DNA of 54,231 nucleotides, taken from positions 1-54,231 of the forward strand of contig JAJFBF010000021.1 of NCBI GenBank assembly GCA_020697295.1, read 5' to 3'. Every line of letters starts with the position of its first letter. Positions within the stretch are counted from its first letter, which is position 1. A program made the position numbers and the translations under genes. Origin of the DNA: Moraxellaceae bacterium (lineage in GTDB: Bacteria > Pseudomonadota > Gammaproteobacteria > Pseudomonadales > Moraxellaceae). Of the stretch, positions 28,965 to 37,692 are shown piece by piece. The notes beneath the pieces were generated by a model. The model made no database searches. It was not told the DNA's origin and saw only the letters and a list, made by a program, of their open reading frames with translations.

Positions 28965-30044
28965 TCAGTACAGCGCCTTGCCGTTGCGCGCGAACGGCGC
29001 GCGCACGATGCGCGCCGGCAGGCGTTTTCCGCGGATTTCGACCTCGGCATGATCCGCGCCACCCACGGGAATGCGCGCAAAGGCAATGGCGCGCTCCAGC
29101 GTCGGCGAAAAAGTACCGGAGGTGGTTTCGCCTTCGCCGTCCGCGGTCACCACCTTCATATGCGAACGCAGCACGCCTTTGCCTTCCAGCAGCAAGCCCA
29201 CCAGGCGCGTCTTCACGCCGGCGGCCTTTTCCGCCTCGAGCGCGGCCTTGCCAATGAAGTCGTGGTCCCAGGCAATGGTCCAGGCCATGTTGGCCACCAG
29301 CGGCGACACGGATTCGTCCATGTCGTTGCCGTAGAGGTTCATCCCGGCCTCGAGGCGCAGCGTATCGCGCGCGCCCAGGCCGCAGGGCTTGACGCCCGCC
29401 GCCAGCAGCTCGCGCCAGAAGGCGCCGGCCTCGGCATCGGGCAGCAGGATTTCAAAGCCGTCCTCGCCGGTATAGCCGGTACGCGCCACGAACCAGTCGC
29501 CCGCCTCGACGCCCTGGAATACCTTGAGCGCATCCATGGCGGCGGCCTGGGCCGGGCGCAGCGCCGACACTTTAGCCCGCGCCAGCGGGCCCTGCACGGC
29601 AATCATGGCCAGGTCCTCGCGCTCGCGCAGGTGCACGCGGAAGCTGGCGGCCTGCGCCTGCATCCAGGCCAGGTCCTTGTCCCGGGTGCCGCAGTTCACC
29701 ACCACGCGCCAGAGCTCGGGATTGGCGGCGGTGGGGGCGTAGACGATCAGGTCGTCGATGACCCCGCCCCGCTCGTCCAGCATGCCCGAATACAGGGCCT
29801 TGCCGGGCGCCTTGAGGCGATCCACGTCATTGGCCAGCAGGCGGCGCAGGTAGGGTCGCGCGTCCGGCCCGGTCAGCTCCAGGAAGGTCATGTGCGAGAC
29901 ATCGAACATGCCGGCACCCCGGCGCACGGCATGGTGCTCTTCCAGCACGGAGTCGTACTGCACCGGCATGTCCCAGCCCCCGAAGTCGACAATACGGGCC
30001 TGGAGGGCCTGGTGCTCGGGGAAAAGTGCGGTCTGGCGGCCCAT
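28965..30044 (-). CDS. gcvT: Glycine cleavage system T protein (aminomethyltransferase)
   Basis: This protein transfers the methylene group to tetrahydrofolate and releases ammonia. The 359-aa product opens with the family signature region ([20 protein letters not shown]) and ends in the barrel region MALYGNDM-like [14 protein letters not shown] and KALY. It is the first gene of gcvT-gcvH-gcvPA-gcvPB. No glycine riboswitch could be recognised in the 300 bp upstream. Confidence 0.95.
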   Translation of the reverse strand: MGRQTALFPEHQALQARIVDFGGWDMPVQYDSVLEEHHAVRRGAGMFDVSHMTFLELTGPDARPYLRRLLANDVDRLKAPGKALYSGMLDERGGVIDDLIVYAPTAANPELWRVVVNCGTRDKDLAWMQAQAASFRVHLREREDLAMIAVQGPLARAKVSALRPAQAAAMDALKVFQGVEAGDWFVARTGYTGEDGFEILLPDAEAGAFWRELLAAGVKPCGLGARDTLRLEAGMNLYGNDMDESVSPLVANMAWTIAWDHDFIGKAALEAEKAAGVKTRLVGLLLEGKGVLRSHMKVVTADGEGETTSGTFSPTLERAIAFARIPVGGADHAEVEIRGKRLPARIVRAPFARNGKALY

Positions 30045-30344
30045 GGCGGTACTCCGGGTACGGGGAAGGACGGGCGGGAAAGGGCGGCATTTTACACGTT
30101 GTGGGGGGGCGGCTCCATGAGACGTGACCGGACAAGATCCAGTGCCCCCCGCTGACCAGGATCGCCCAAAGGCATGAGCTCACCCCTTTTTCACCCCGCA
30201 ACCCCTCCTCCGGAAGGGCCACCCGGCAAAGCCACACGACCACCGGCCAGCCCCCCCCGCCGCGACCGGCCGACAGTCAGGCCAGGGCCGGCCCGACAGG
30301 ATCCGGCACCGAAGGCGCCGAGCCCTCGACCAATGGCACAGGGC
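30045..30344. other. Intergenic region upstream of gcvT
   Basis: This 300-bp gap lies between the gcvT start and the stop of the next minus-strand gene. It is rich in C and G tracts (30093-30112, 30246-30263). A -10-like TAAAAT lies near 30090-30095 on the minus strand, without a well-placed -35. I found no paired aptamer elements of a glycine riboswitch and no copy of the GTCGGGCT repeat. Confidence 0.4.
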
Positions 30345-30899
30345 TTATGCCGGCCCAGACAGGGGGCCGCCGACCTCAGGCTTGTGCGCGATGACATTCA
30401 GGCTGATCGGCACCCCCCGGAACTGCATTGCGCTGGTGTCACTGAACAGCCCGAAGTTTTCCACCCGTCGCAGGTTCACGAAGCCGGCCTGATGGAGATA
30501 GGAGCCCAGGATCTCGTCGTTGAACCCGACCACATGGTAGTCGTACTGGTCGACATGGCCCCCGAACATCATCCGCATGACAAAAAACCGGTCGTTGCCG
30601 GTCAGCTGCTTGCGCTCCAGGAACAGGCGGCACAGTACGTCCATGTCCGGCACGCCGACGTAGAGCTTGCCGCCCGGCGCCAAAACCCGCCACCACTCGC
30701 GCAAGGTGGCCATCAGCTCATCCTTGTAGTCGAGGTGCTCAACCACATGCGAGGCATAAATGGCCTCGAAGGTGGCATCGGCAAAGGTGGAAAGGTCGTT
30801 GGCATTGCCAAGATGATCCACGCAGGGACCGGGAACCGCGTTCAGCACTTCCCAACCCTCGGTGCGGACAGTCCCCCCGATATGCAACCGCCTGCTCAT
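30345..30899 (-). CDS. Class I SAM-dependent methyltransferase
   Basis: The 184-aa protein has the layout of sugar or polysaccharide-associated methyltransferases: RLHIGGTVRTEGWEVLNA at the N-terminus, ATFEAIYASHVVEHL, then LREWWRVLAPGGKLYVGVPD. The motif usually reading LHLGCG is LHIGG, so the SAM loop is weakened. GGGGAAG precedes the chosen ATG; an in-frame ATG 105 bp upstream would add a Cys/Arg-rich stretch not typical of the family. It is followed on the same strand by gcvT and preceded by the DUF2238 and GT41-like genes, suggesting a glycan-modifying role (inference). Confidence 0.8.
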   Translation of the reverse strand: MSRRLHIGGTVRTEGWEVLNAVPGPCVDHLGNANDLSTFADATFEAIYASHVVEHLDYKDELMATLREWWRVLAPGGKLYVGVPDMDVLCRLFLERKQLTGNDRFFVMRMMFGGHVDQYDYHVVGFNDEILGSYLHQAGFVNLRRVENFGLFSDTSAMQFRGVPISLNVIAHKPEVGGPLSGPA

Positions 30900-31102
30900 G
30901 ATCTTCTTCCCCAGCCCAAATCCCGAAAATAGCCTGCACCTGCGGCAGGTCCGCCCCATCACGCACCGCCGGCACGACTCCGGCGCTTGTGCCAGCTCCT
31001 GCATCCCTGCCCGACAACGACCGGTCGCAGCGATGCCATTCCCCGGAGAGGCGCAGGCAAGACCGCCTTTCCCGGCAAAGCCCGCGCCGCAATCGGACCG
31101 GG

Positions 31103-31726
31103 CTAGCGCAGGTAGCCCCCCACCCGCAGTTGCCGGTCATGCCACCACCCAAGCAGGAGCAACGCGCTGACGCTGCCCACCAGGCACATGAACATGTCCC
31201 ACTGGGTATCCCAGACGTCCCCCTGCGTGCCCAGGAAAGATTCAGCCGCCTCCTCTGACAGCAAGGCAACCCACCACTCGATGAGTTCGTAGAAGGCGCT
31301 GAAGGCCAGCGTGATCGAGACAATGAACACGACCAGCCACGCGCCACGCTTGACCACGGCTTTGCGCAGCAATATTTCACGCGCCAGGATCGCCGGTCCG
31401 AAGCCCTGCATGAAGTGCCCGAGGCGGTCGTAGTGGTTGCGCTCCCAGCCGAACCAGTCCTGCACCCAGAAGCCCGCGGGCACCCGGGCATAGGTGTAGT
31501 GGCCGCCCACCATCAGCAGCACGGCATGCAGGAAGATCAGCCAGTACAGCAGCGGCGTGAGAGGAAAGGACTTGCCGGTGGCCAGCAGCAGCGGCAACGC
31601 GATCAGCACCGGCAGCACCTCGAGAAACCAGGTGGGATAGTCATGCGGCGCGATCGCCGACAGCCCGAGCACGCCAAGTCCCGCCAGCAGCAGCGCCAGC
31701 GGCAAACGATTCCCTGCCCATTCCAT
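31103..31726 (-). CDS. DUF2238 (YjdF-like) inner-membrane protein
   Basis: The 207-aa polytopic protein has about six membrane segments. Family-type motifs include GGHYTYARVP, NHYDRLGHFMQGFGPA, FYELIEWWVA and GDVWDTQWDM, rich in conserved His, Asp, Glu and Trp. Biochemical function is unknown. It lies 36 bp downstream of the GT41-like gene and probably shares its transcript. Confidence 0.9.
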   Translation of the reverse strand: MEWAGNRLPLALLLAGLGVLGLSAIAPHDYPTWFLEVLPVLIALPLLLATGKSFPLTPLLYWLIFLHAVLLMVGGHYTYARVPAGFWVQDWFGWERNHYDRLGHFMQGFGPAILAREILLRKAVVKRGAWLVVFIVSITLAFSAFYELIEWWVALLSEEAAESFLGTQGDVWDTQWDMFMCLVGSVSALLLLGWWHDRQLRVGGYLR

Positions 31727-31762
31727 GAGTTGCTCCTGGTCAACCGGTAATAATGCGCGCCA

Positions 31763-33916
31763 TCAGGGCTGGCCCGACAGCTCGCCGATATTGAACGACG
31801 CCGGCGACAGGCCGGCCGCAAAACGGTCGCGCATGTGCCGGAACGCCGCCTCCATGTGACGGGCCTGCCCGGGCATGTCGAAGGGCGCCGCCTGCAGGCG
31901 TGACTGCAAGAGATGCGTCTTCAGCCGGAGCAGGCGATCGCGATCGTGGAAGAGCGCAATGGCCGTCGCCTCGTACGTCGCGAGATCCGGCATGATGAGT
32001 TCGTCCAGGCCGCAGCTTGCCAGCAAGCTTGCGCCGACACGATTCTGGAACGCATCGCCGCGACAGGACAGCGCCGGCACGCCCATCCACAGCGATTCCG
32101 CCATGGTGGTATGGGCGCCATATTGGCGCGCATCCAGGAACAGGTCGGGCGCGCCCTGGCGCAGCAGGTAATCCTGGTCGGATACGCGCGGCAGGAACAG
32201 GAGCCGCGCCGGATCCATGCCCAGGCGCGCAGCTTCGGCACGCAGGTTGGCCGCCACCTTCTTTTCATCCTTGAACAGCAGGAAGCTGCCCGGCGTGGCG
32301 GCGAGTATGCGCATCCAGCAGGCGAAGTCGGCAGGGTCGATCTTGTAGGGGCTGTTGAGGGCGGAGTAGAGAAAGGCTGCCTCCGGCAGGCCAAAATAGG
32401 TGCGGGGCGGCACCGCAGGCGGCTCCGCATCATCATGGCCGTAGGTGAAATAACTGCCGGGCATGCGTGCCTCCGCCTCGGTGCACCAACCGAGCTCCTC
32501 CAGGCTCACCTGCGCATCGGTAATGATGTAGTCCATCCAGTCCGCCCCGCTCGTGAAAGGCGCGCCCAGGAAGCTGACCTGCACCGGGGCGGGCCGTCGC
32601 GCCAGGATGCCGGGCCGGGCGCCGTCGTTATAGACGCCCAGGTCCACCAGCACATCCAGTCGCAGGTCGTGAATCCGGGCGGCCGCGGCCTCATCCTCCA
32701 GAGGGCTGAAGTCCAGGCATTTCACCCCCGGGATCGCGGCATAGCGCTCAACCATGCCGCTCTTGAGGTCGGACTCGAGCTGCCGCACGGCAATGACATG
32801 GGTATCGACGGCGGCCGGATCGTGCGCCGCGAGAAAACCCCGCAGTATCTTCGCCACCACATGCTCACCCAGATGCGGCAGGATGTAGCCAATGCGCAAG
32901 CGCTCGGGACTGGGGGCCGGGACATGCGCAAAAGGCCGGCTGCCTGCAGCGGCGGCTTCAGCCGCCAGATGCGCCAGGCGCAAGCGCTCCGCCAGCGTCA
33001 GCGGCACAATGCCGGAGGTGTGCGACAGGCGTGTGGGATCAGAGATGCCCGGGTTCGCGATCAGGTCGCGGAACACATCCTCGAACGCCTGCCGGTGCGC
33101 CCAGTTGCACTCCTGCTGCTCCTGGTGCGCGGAAATCAGGAACACCGGGCGAGGATCAATTTCGTCACAACTGCCGGGCAGGCGACTCTTGCTGGTCGAG
33201 TCATGCATCTCCTGCCAGCGCACCGGATCCAGCTCGCGCAGACGGGCGGTGGCGCTTCTGGCCTCTTCGATATGCCCGCACATGGTCAGGGAGAGCACCA
33301 GGGAATGAAGGAAGCGGGTATCGGCCGGATTGCGCCGGCAGGCCTCGCGCAGGCAGTACGCGGCGGCGTCGAAATTGCCGCAACCGAACTCGGCAGTTCC
33401 GAGTACCCCCCAGGCCTCGTTCCGCTCCGGCGCCTCGCGGATCAGGATGCGCAAGTCCGCCGCCGATTCTTCCTGGCGCCCCTGCATCAGAAGCAAAAAT
33501 GCACGCTGCAAGAGGGCCGTATAATGCGTCGGATTCCGGGCGATCACCCGGCCCAGCTCCTGCAGTGCGCGGGTATGCTGATTGCGTTTCCACATGATCA
33601 GAGCCAGATCGACCCGCATGCGATCATCTTCAGTCTTTTTCAGGAACTTCGAGTAATGCGCCTCGGCCTTGTCGAGCCACCCCTGCTTGACATACAGGGT
33701 GCCCAGCGACGCTGCCGCCTCCACATGCGCGGGATTTACCGCCAGTACCGCCGAGAGCGCCTTCATGGCGACCGCCGCATCACCCAGCCTCATCGCGCAA
33801 CGCGCCAGCAGGAGATCGCGCTCCAGGCCAGGATCAGCCGACTCCTTGAGGATGCTCATCGCGCCCGCCACATTCCCGGACTTCAGCAGGGATTCCGCCA
33901 TGGCAATTGCCGACAT
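31763..33916 (-). CDS. TPR protein with GT41 (OGT/SPINDLY-like) glycosyltransferase domain
   Basis: This 717-aa cytosolic protein has N-terminal TPR-like helices (about 1-240). A GT41-type catalytic region follows, with RIGYILPHLGEH, VQVSFLGAPFTSGADWMDYIITD, YSALNSPYKIDPADFACWMRIL and ARQYGAHTTMAESLWMGVPALSC. The last motif is the nucleotide-sugar site of OGT-like enzymes. It probably transfers a sugar (classically GlcNAc) to Ser/Thr of a protein; the target is unknown. No flagellin or adhesin gene lies nearby. The gene starts a three-gene run with DUF2238 and the methyltransferase. Confidence 0.9.
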   Translation of the reverse strand: MSAIAMAESLLKSGNVAGAMSILKESADPGLERDLLLARCAMRLGDAAVAMKALSAVLAVNPAHVEAAASLGTLYVKQGWLDKAEAHYSKFLKKTEDDRMRVDLALIMWKRNQHTRALQELGRVIARNPTHYTALLQRAFLLLMQGRQEESAADLRILIREAPERNEAWGVLGTAEFGCGNFDAAAYCLREACRRNPADTRFLHSLVLSLTMCGHIEEARSATARLRELDPVRWQEMHDSTSKSRLPGSCDEIDPRPVFLISAHQEQQECNWAHRQAFEDVFRDLIANPGISDPTRLSHTSGIVPLTLAERLRLAHLAAEAAAAGSRPFAHVPAPSPERLRIGYILPHLGEHVVAKILRGFLAAHDPAAVDTHVIAVRQLESDLKSGMVERYAAIPGVKCLDFSPLEDEAAAARIHDLRLDVLVDLGVYNDGARPGILARRPAPVQVSFLGAPFTSGADWMDYIITDAQVSLEELGWCTEAEARMPGSYFTYGHDDAEPPAVPPRTYFGLPEAAFLYSALNSPYKIDPADFACWMRILAATPGSFLLFKDEKKVAANLRAEAARLGMDPARLLFLPRVSDQDYLLRQGAPDLFLDARQYGAHTTMAESLWMGVPALSCRGDAFQNRVGASLLASCGLDELIMPDLATYEATAIALFHDRDRLLRLKTHLLQSRLQAAPFDMPGQARHMEAAFRHMRDRFAAGLSPASFNIGELSGQP

Positions 33917-33948
33917 CTTTTCGCTTCCGGATTTTTATTTTAAAAAGA

Positions 33949-35178
33949 TCAAGCCGCCGGCGCCCGCGCCAGCGCCGGCAAATCACCGGCCAGGCCCATC
34001 GCCACGCGCGCGAACTCCTGCTTCACCGGCAGCAGCCCGTTGGTGGCGGACAAGCCCAGGTTGCGCGCCAGCACCAGTGCCGGATGCTCGCTGCCAAACA
34101 GCTTCTGGAACACCGTCATGCCATTCAGGATAAGCGTATTGTGGGCACGCCGGCGCCGCGAGTAGCGCGCCAGCACGTCCTCGCCCCACCACGGCAACGC
34201 ACGCGCCTGGGCGCGGACAATCTCTTCGGCGAGCACGGCGGCGTCGAGCAGGCCGAGGTTGACGCCCTGCCCGGCCAGCGGATGGATGGCATGGGCGGCA
34301 TCGCCGATCAATGTCAGTCCGTCGCGCGTATAAGTCTCCGAGTGTACGGCGCGCAGCGGAAAGCTGTAGCGGGAATCACAGCCGGTGATGACGCCCAGCA
34401 CATTCTCGCAGGCAAAGCCCAGCTCGCGGCAGAACGCCGCATCATCGAGCGCCAGCAGGCGCTGTGCCTCTTTTTCGTCTTGCGACCAGACGATGGAACA
34501 CTGATGGGTATCGCCCTCGCGGGTGCGCAGGGGCAGGAGCGCGAGCGGGCCAGTGGCAGCAAAGCGCTGGCGTGCAGTGTCATCGTGCGGATTTTCGGTA
34601 TAGATCGTCGTGACAATCGCGCGCTGGCCATATTCATGCTCACGCACGCCGATATTGGCGAGGCGGCGTACCGCCGACTGCGCGCCATCGGCGCCGATGA
34701 CCAGTTGGGCCGCAAGCTGCTCGCCATCATCGAGCGTGAGCAGCCAGCGCGCCGGCAGTCGCTCGAGCGCAACCAGCTGGGCCGGGCAGCGCAGCGTCAC
34801 GCGCGGCGAAGCCTTCGCGGCTTCGGTCAGGGACCACTGCAGCAGCCGGTTCTCCACCATCACGCCCAGGTGCGTCTCGCCCAGCTCGGCGGCGCTGAAC
34901 TCCACGCGCCCGGTGCCGTTGCCATCCCACACTTCCATGCGCGTATAGGGGCAGCAGCGCAAGGCGGCAATCGCTTCCCAGGCGCCGGCATGGCGCAACA
35001 GATTCTCGGAGGCGCGTGTCAGCGCGGAGACCCGTGGCTCGAAGGGATCATCGCGCTCGGGCGCACTCACGCCGCCACGCTCGAGCAGCACGATATCCAG
35101 GCCGGCATCCTTGAGCAGCGCGGCCAGCAGCGAGCCCACCATGCCGGCGCCGACGATGACGATGTCCACTTCTTTCAT
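33949..35178 (-). CDS. ubiI: FAD-dependent ubiquinone-biosynthesis hydroxylase UbiI/VisC type
   Basis: This flavin monooxygenase probably adds the C5 hydroxyl group in aerobic ubiquinone synthesis. The 409-aa protein has the FAD site DIVIVGAGMVGSLLAALL, a DG motif region VIGADGAQSAVR and GDAAHAIHPLAGQGVNLGLLDAA. The GDAAH...GVNLG form is that of UbiI rather than UbiH. It lies 49 bp downstream of ubiH, the order known from E. coli. Confidence 0.88.
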   Translation of the reverse strand: MKEVDIVIVGAGMVGSLLAALLKDAGLDIVLLERGGVSAPERDDPFEPRVSALTRASENLLRHAGAWEAIAALRCCPYTRMEVWDGNGTGRVEFSAAELGETHLGVMVENRLLQWSLTEAAKASPRVTLRCPAQLVALERLPARWLLTLDDGEQLAAQLVIGADGAQSAVRRLANIGVREHEYGQRAIVTTIYTENPHDDTARQRFAATGPLALLPLRTREGDTHQCSIVWSQDEKEAQRLLALDDAAFCRELGFACENVLGVITGCDSRYSFPLRAVHSETYTRDGLTLIGDAAHAIHPLAGQGVNLGLLDAAVLAEEIVRAQARALPWWGEDVLARYSRRRRAHNTLILNGMTVFQKLFGSEHPALVLARNLGLSATNGLLPVKQEFARVAMGLAGDLPALARAPAA

Positions 35179-35227
35179 GCACTGCCTCTGCGAAGATCAG
35201 GTTCGAGTAATAGGCACATGCAACCGC

Positions 35228-36463
35228 CTATTGATTGAGGCCCATGGCATAGCGCGCCACGGGCTGCTTGGCGAAGGGCAGCAGGTCGAACAGCACGAGG
35301 CCCGCGTTGCGCGCGAGCGTGAGTCCGGGAAGCGAATTGGAGAATCCGCGCACGATGCCGTCGGAAAAGCGGATCACGTTGAGCTGGTCCTCGATCCGCG
35401 CCGCCTCGTACTCCTGGAGCATGGCGAAGCTGCCGAGGTCACGGCCCTCGCGGTGCGCGGCCAGCAGGCGCGAAGTGAGGGCCAGGCAATCGCGCAGGCA
35501 AAGATTGAAGCCCTGCCCGGCCACCGGATGCAGGGTGTGCGCGGCATTGCCGAGGATGACGGCGCGCGGCTGTGCCTGCGTTTTGGCAACCGTCAGCGCC
35601 AGCGGGTAGGCAAAGCGCGGCGCGGTCTTTATAAAGCGGCCGGCGCGCTTGCCGAAGGCGGCCTGCAGGCGCGAGAGGAATTCTGCATCGCTGCAGTCGA
35701 TGAGGGCTTTTTCCTGTCCCGCCGGCAGCGTCCACACCACGGCGCGGCGGCCCTCGCCGGGCAGCGGCAGCACGGCCATGGGGCCATGCTCGGTGAAGCG
35801 CTCGAAAGCGATGTTGTCATGCGGCAAATGCGTGGCCACGGTCGTGACGAGGGCGACCTGGTCATACGGTGTGGTGTCGGCCCCCACCCCGAGCAGGGCG
35901 CGCGACGGCGATTGCGCCCCGTCGGCGGCCACCAGCAGCGGAGCCTGCAATTCGAATGTTTCTTCCCCGCGCTCAAGGCGGGCGGTCACAAAGTCAGCGC
36001 CCGGCGTGATGCCGGTCAGCGTGACGCCGTCGAGCACGGTGACATTGGGGCAGGCGCGCAGCGCGCGCAGCAACACGAGGCCGAGCCAGGCATTCTCGAT
36101 GACCTGGCCGAAGCTCTCGACATTTTCTTCAGCTGCGCTGAGACGGGCCATGCCGAAATGGCCACGCTCGGAAATATGGATCTGCAGGATGGCGTTGGCG
36201 TGCGTCTGCAAGTCGTCCCAGAGGCCGAGCTCGCGGTAGGTGGCGACGGTGCGGCGCGACAGGGCGGTATTGCGCGCATCGAAGCTGGGCCGGTAGGGCA
36301 GCGGCTCGCCCGGCGCCAGCGCCGGAAAGCGGATGGCCTCGACCAGGGTGATGCGCAGGCCGGGCGCGCGCGCCAGCAGCAGCGCCAGGGTAACGCCGAC
36401 CATGCCGCCGCCGATGATGAGTACATCGGCCGCGGTAGCCGCCAGAGGGTTTGCTGTGGTCAC
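35228..36463 (-). CDS. ubiH: 2-octaprenyl-6-methoxyphenol hydroxylase UbiH
   Basis: This FAD monooxygenase acts at the C1 hydroxylation step of ubiquinone synthesis. The 411-aa protein has VLIIGGGMVGVTLALLLA, VAADGAQSPSR and LGNAAHTLHPVAGQGFNLCLRD; GNAA with GFNL is the UbiH form. I choose a GTG start (36461-36463) because GGGGAAG lies about 6 nt upstream. An in-frame ATG at 36496 lacks a ribosome-binding site, and the frame stays open to 36823 over a different gene. Two plus-strand genes separate it from pepP, which normally lies directly upstream. Confidence 0.92.
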   Translation of the reverse strand: MTTANPLAATAADVLIIGGGMVGVTLALLLARAPGLRITLVEAIRFPALAPGEPLPYRPSFDARNTALSRRTVATYRELGLWDDLQTHANAILQIHISERGHFGMARLSAAEENVESFGQVIENAWLGLVLLRALRACPNVTVLDGVTLTGITPGADFVTARLERGEETFELQAPLLVAADGAQSPSRALLGVGADTTPYDQVALVTTVATHLPHDNIAFERFTEHGPMAVLPLPGEGRRAVVWTLPAGQEKALIDCSDAEFLSRLQAAFGKRAGRFIKTAPRFAYPLALTVAKTQAQPRAVILGNAAHTLHPVAGQGFNLCLRDCLALTSRLLAAHREGRDLGSFAMLQEYEAARIEDQLNVIRFSDGIVRGFSNSLPGLTLARNAGLVLFDLLPFAKQPVARYAMGLNQ

Positions 36464-36560
36464 GCGTTCTTCCCCAAAATCTGCCGCCCGTCCCATCAGG
36501 GGGCGGGGGCACCAGCGCCCGCCCCCTATACTCGAGGCTGACATATTACCCGGTCGCCCC

Positions 36561-37154
36561 ATGAGATACCTGCCCGTCGTACTGGTCGCCCTGCTTTTCC
36601 CGGCCCTGGCCCAGGCAGCGCCTGCGGGCACTGGCGCACCCGAGCCTGCAGTCGGGGAGGAGTCCACGGCGCCGCCGCTTCCCCCGGGCACACAGGTGTA
36701 CCTGGTGGCCCGTGCCAAGACTGTCGGGACGGATGTCACCCAGGTCGCCTTTTTCCGGCATATCGCCATCACCACCCTCGAAGGCTGTGAGGCGGAGCGC
36801 GCGGCCGGCATGACCGCCGGCACCTGGAAACGCTACCCGGCCCACCAGCTCAAGGCCATGCCCGGCACTACGCTGCAGATCGACTACCGCTGCGTAACCG
36901 GCACCCAGTACTTCCGGCAGTGGCGCAAGGCCGTCCCGCTAAGCCATTACTATCTGGTCCGCACGCCGCCGGAAGGCCTGCAACTGGAGAGCTTCGACAA
37001 TTTCTTTGCCTGCCGCCGGGCGCTGCGCCGTGGTACCGCCGAAGAGACCATCGACGCCTTTTGCAGCATCGGCTCGCAGGACATTCTGCCGGCGCCGCCG
37101 CCCGAGGCGGAAGCAACGGAGCCACCGGCAGATGCCTCCCTGACCCCGCCCTGA
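36561..37154 (+). CDS. Secreted protein of unknown function, paralog A
   Basis: The 197-aa product has a signal peptide (about 1-19, ending AQA-AP), an acidic Pro/Gly linker, and a core with QVYLVARAKTVGTDVTQVAFFRH, LEGCEAERAA and several Cys (GCEAE, YRCVTG, FACRR, AFCSIG) suited to two disulfides. The tail is Pro/Ala/Glu-rich. The core aligns with the next gene, so these are tandem paralogs. No known family was recognised. It diverges from ubiH across a 97-bp gap. Confidence 0.75.
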   Translation: MRYLPVVLVALLFPALAQAAPAGTGAPEPAVGEESTAPPLPPGTQVYLVARAKTVGTDVTQVAFFRHIAITTLEGCEAERAAGMTAGTWKRYPAHQLKAMPGTTLQIDYRCVTGTQYFRQWRKAVPLSHYYLVRTPPEGLQLESFDNFFACRRALRRGTAEETIDAFCSIGSQDILPAPPPEAEATEPPADASLTPP

Positions 37155-37230
37155 TACCGGCCAGACCCCGAAAACTCCCCGGCAGCCCGCTTCGGCCTTA
37201 TACTGCCGCGCTCAAAAAAGGGAGTGGACC

Positions 37231-37686
37231 ATGAGGAAACTGCTGATTGCCGCGCTTGGACTGATCTTTGCCAGTCCGGCCTGCCATGCCGAAATCTACC
37301 TGATGGCGCACAGCAAGCTGGAGGGAACGGACTTCACCAGCGTGGCCTTCCTGCGCGACAGCCGCATGGATTCCCTGGCCGCCTGCGAGGCCGAGCGGCG
37401 CGCGGCGCGCACCAGCGGCTTCGAAATCTTTCGGCGCATCCGCTACGCAACCCATCGCGGTTTCAGCGCCCAGGGGCAGCTCTACTGCCTGGAGTCCCCG
37501 CAGGAGCTGACCAGGTTCGGCCCGGAGTCCAGCATCAGCTACGTCTACCTGATCGACATCGACACTACCCGTCTCCTGCTGACGCCCTTCGACAGCCTCG
37601 GCAAATGCAACGCCGTCGCCGGCCAGGGCAACCAGCAGTCGGCCACGCGCTTTTGCGCGCACAGCACGCAACTGCTGCGCCCCTGA
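37231..37686 (+). CDS. Secreted protein of unknown function, paralog B
   Basis: The 151-aa product has a signal peptide (about 1-20, ending CHA-EI). A core matching paralog A follows: EIYLMAHSKLEGTDFTSVAFLRD, LAACEAERRAA, QLYCLE, and matching Cys in GKCNAV and RFCAHS. It lacks the Pro-rich linker and tail of paralog A. GGGAG lies 8 nt before the ATG. It converges with pepP with 6 bp between the stops. Function is unknown; periplasmic, disulfide-bonded folding is inferred. Confidence 0.75.
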   Translation: MRKLLIAALGLIFASPACHAEIYLMAHSKLEGTDFTSVAFLRDSRMDSLAACEAERRAARTSGFEIFRRIRYATHRGFSAQGQLYCLESPQELTRFGPESSISYVYLIDIDTTRLLLTPFDSLGKCNAVAGQGNQQSATRFCAHSTQLLRP

Positions 37687-37692
37687 AACGCC

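Noticed and set aside
30045..30344. Glycine riboswitch upstream of gcvT
   Set aside because: The conserved aptamer elements could not be found on the minus strand; a covariance-model search would settle it.
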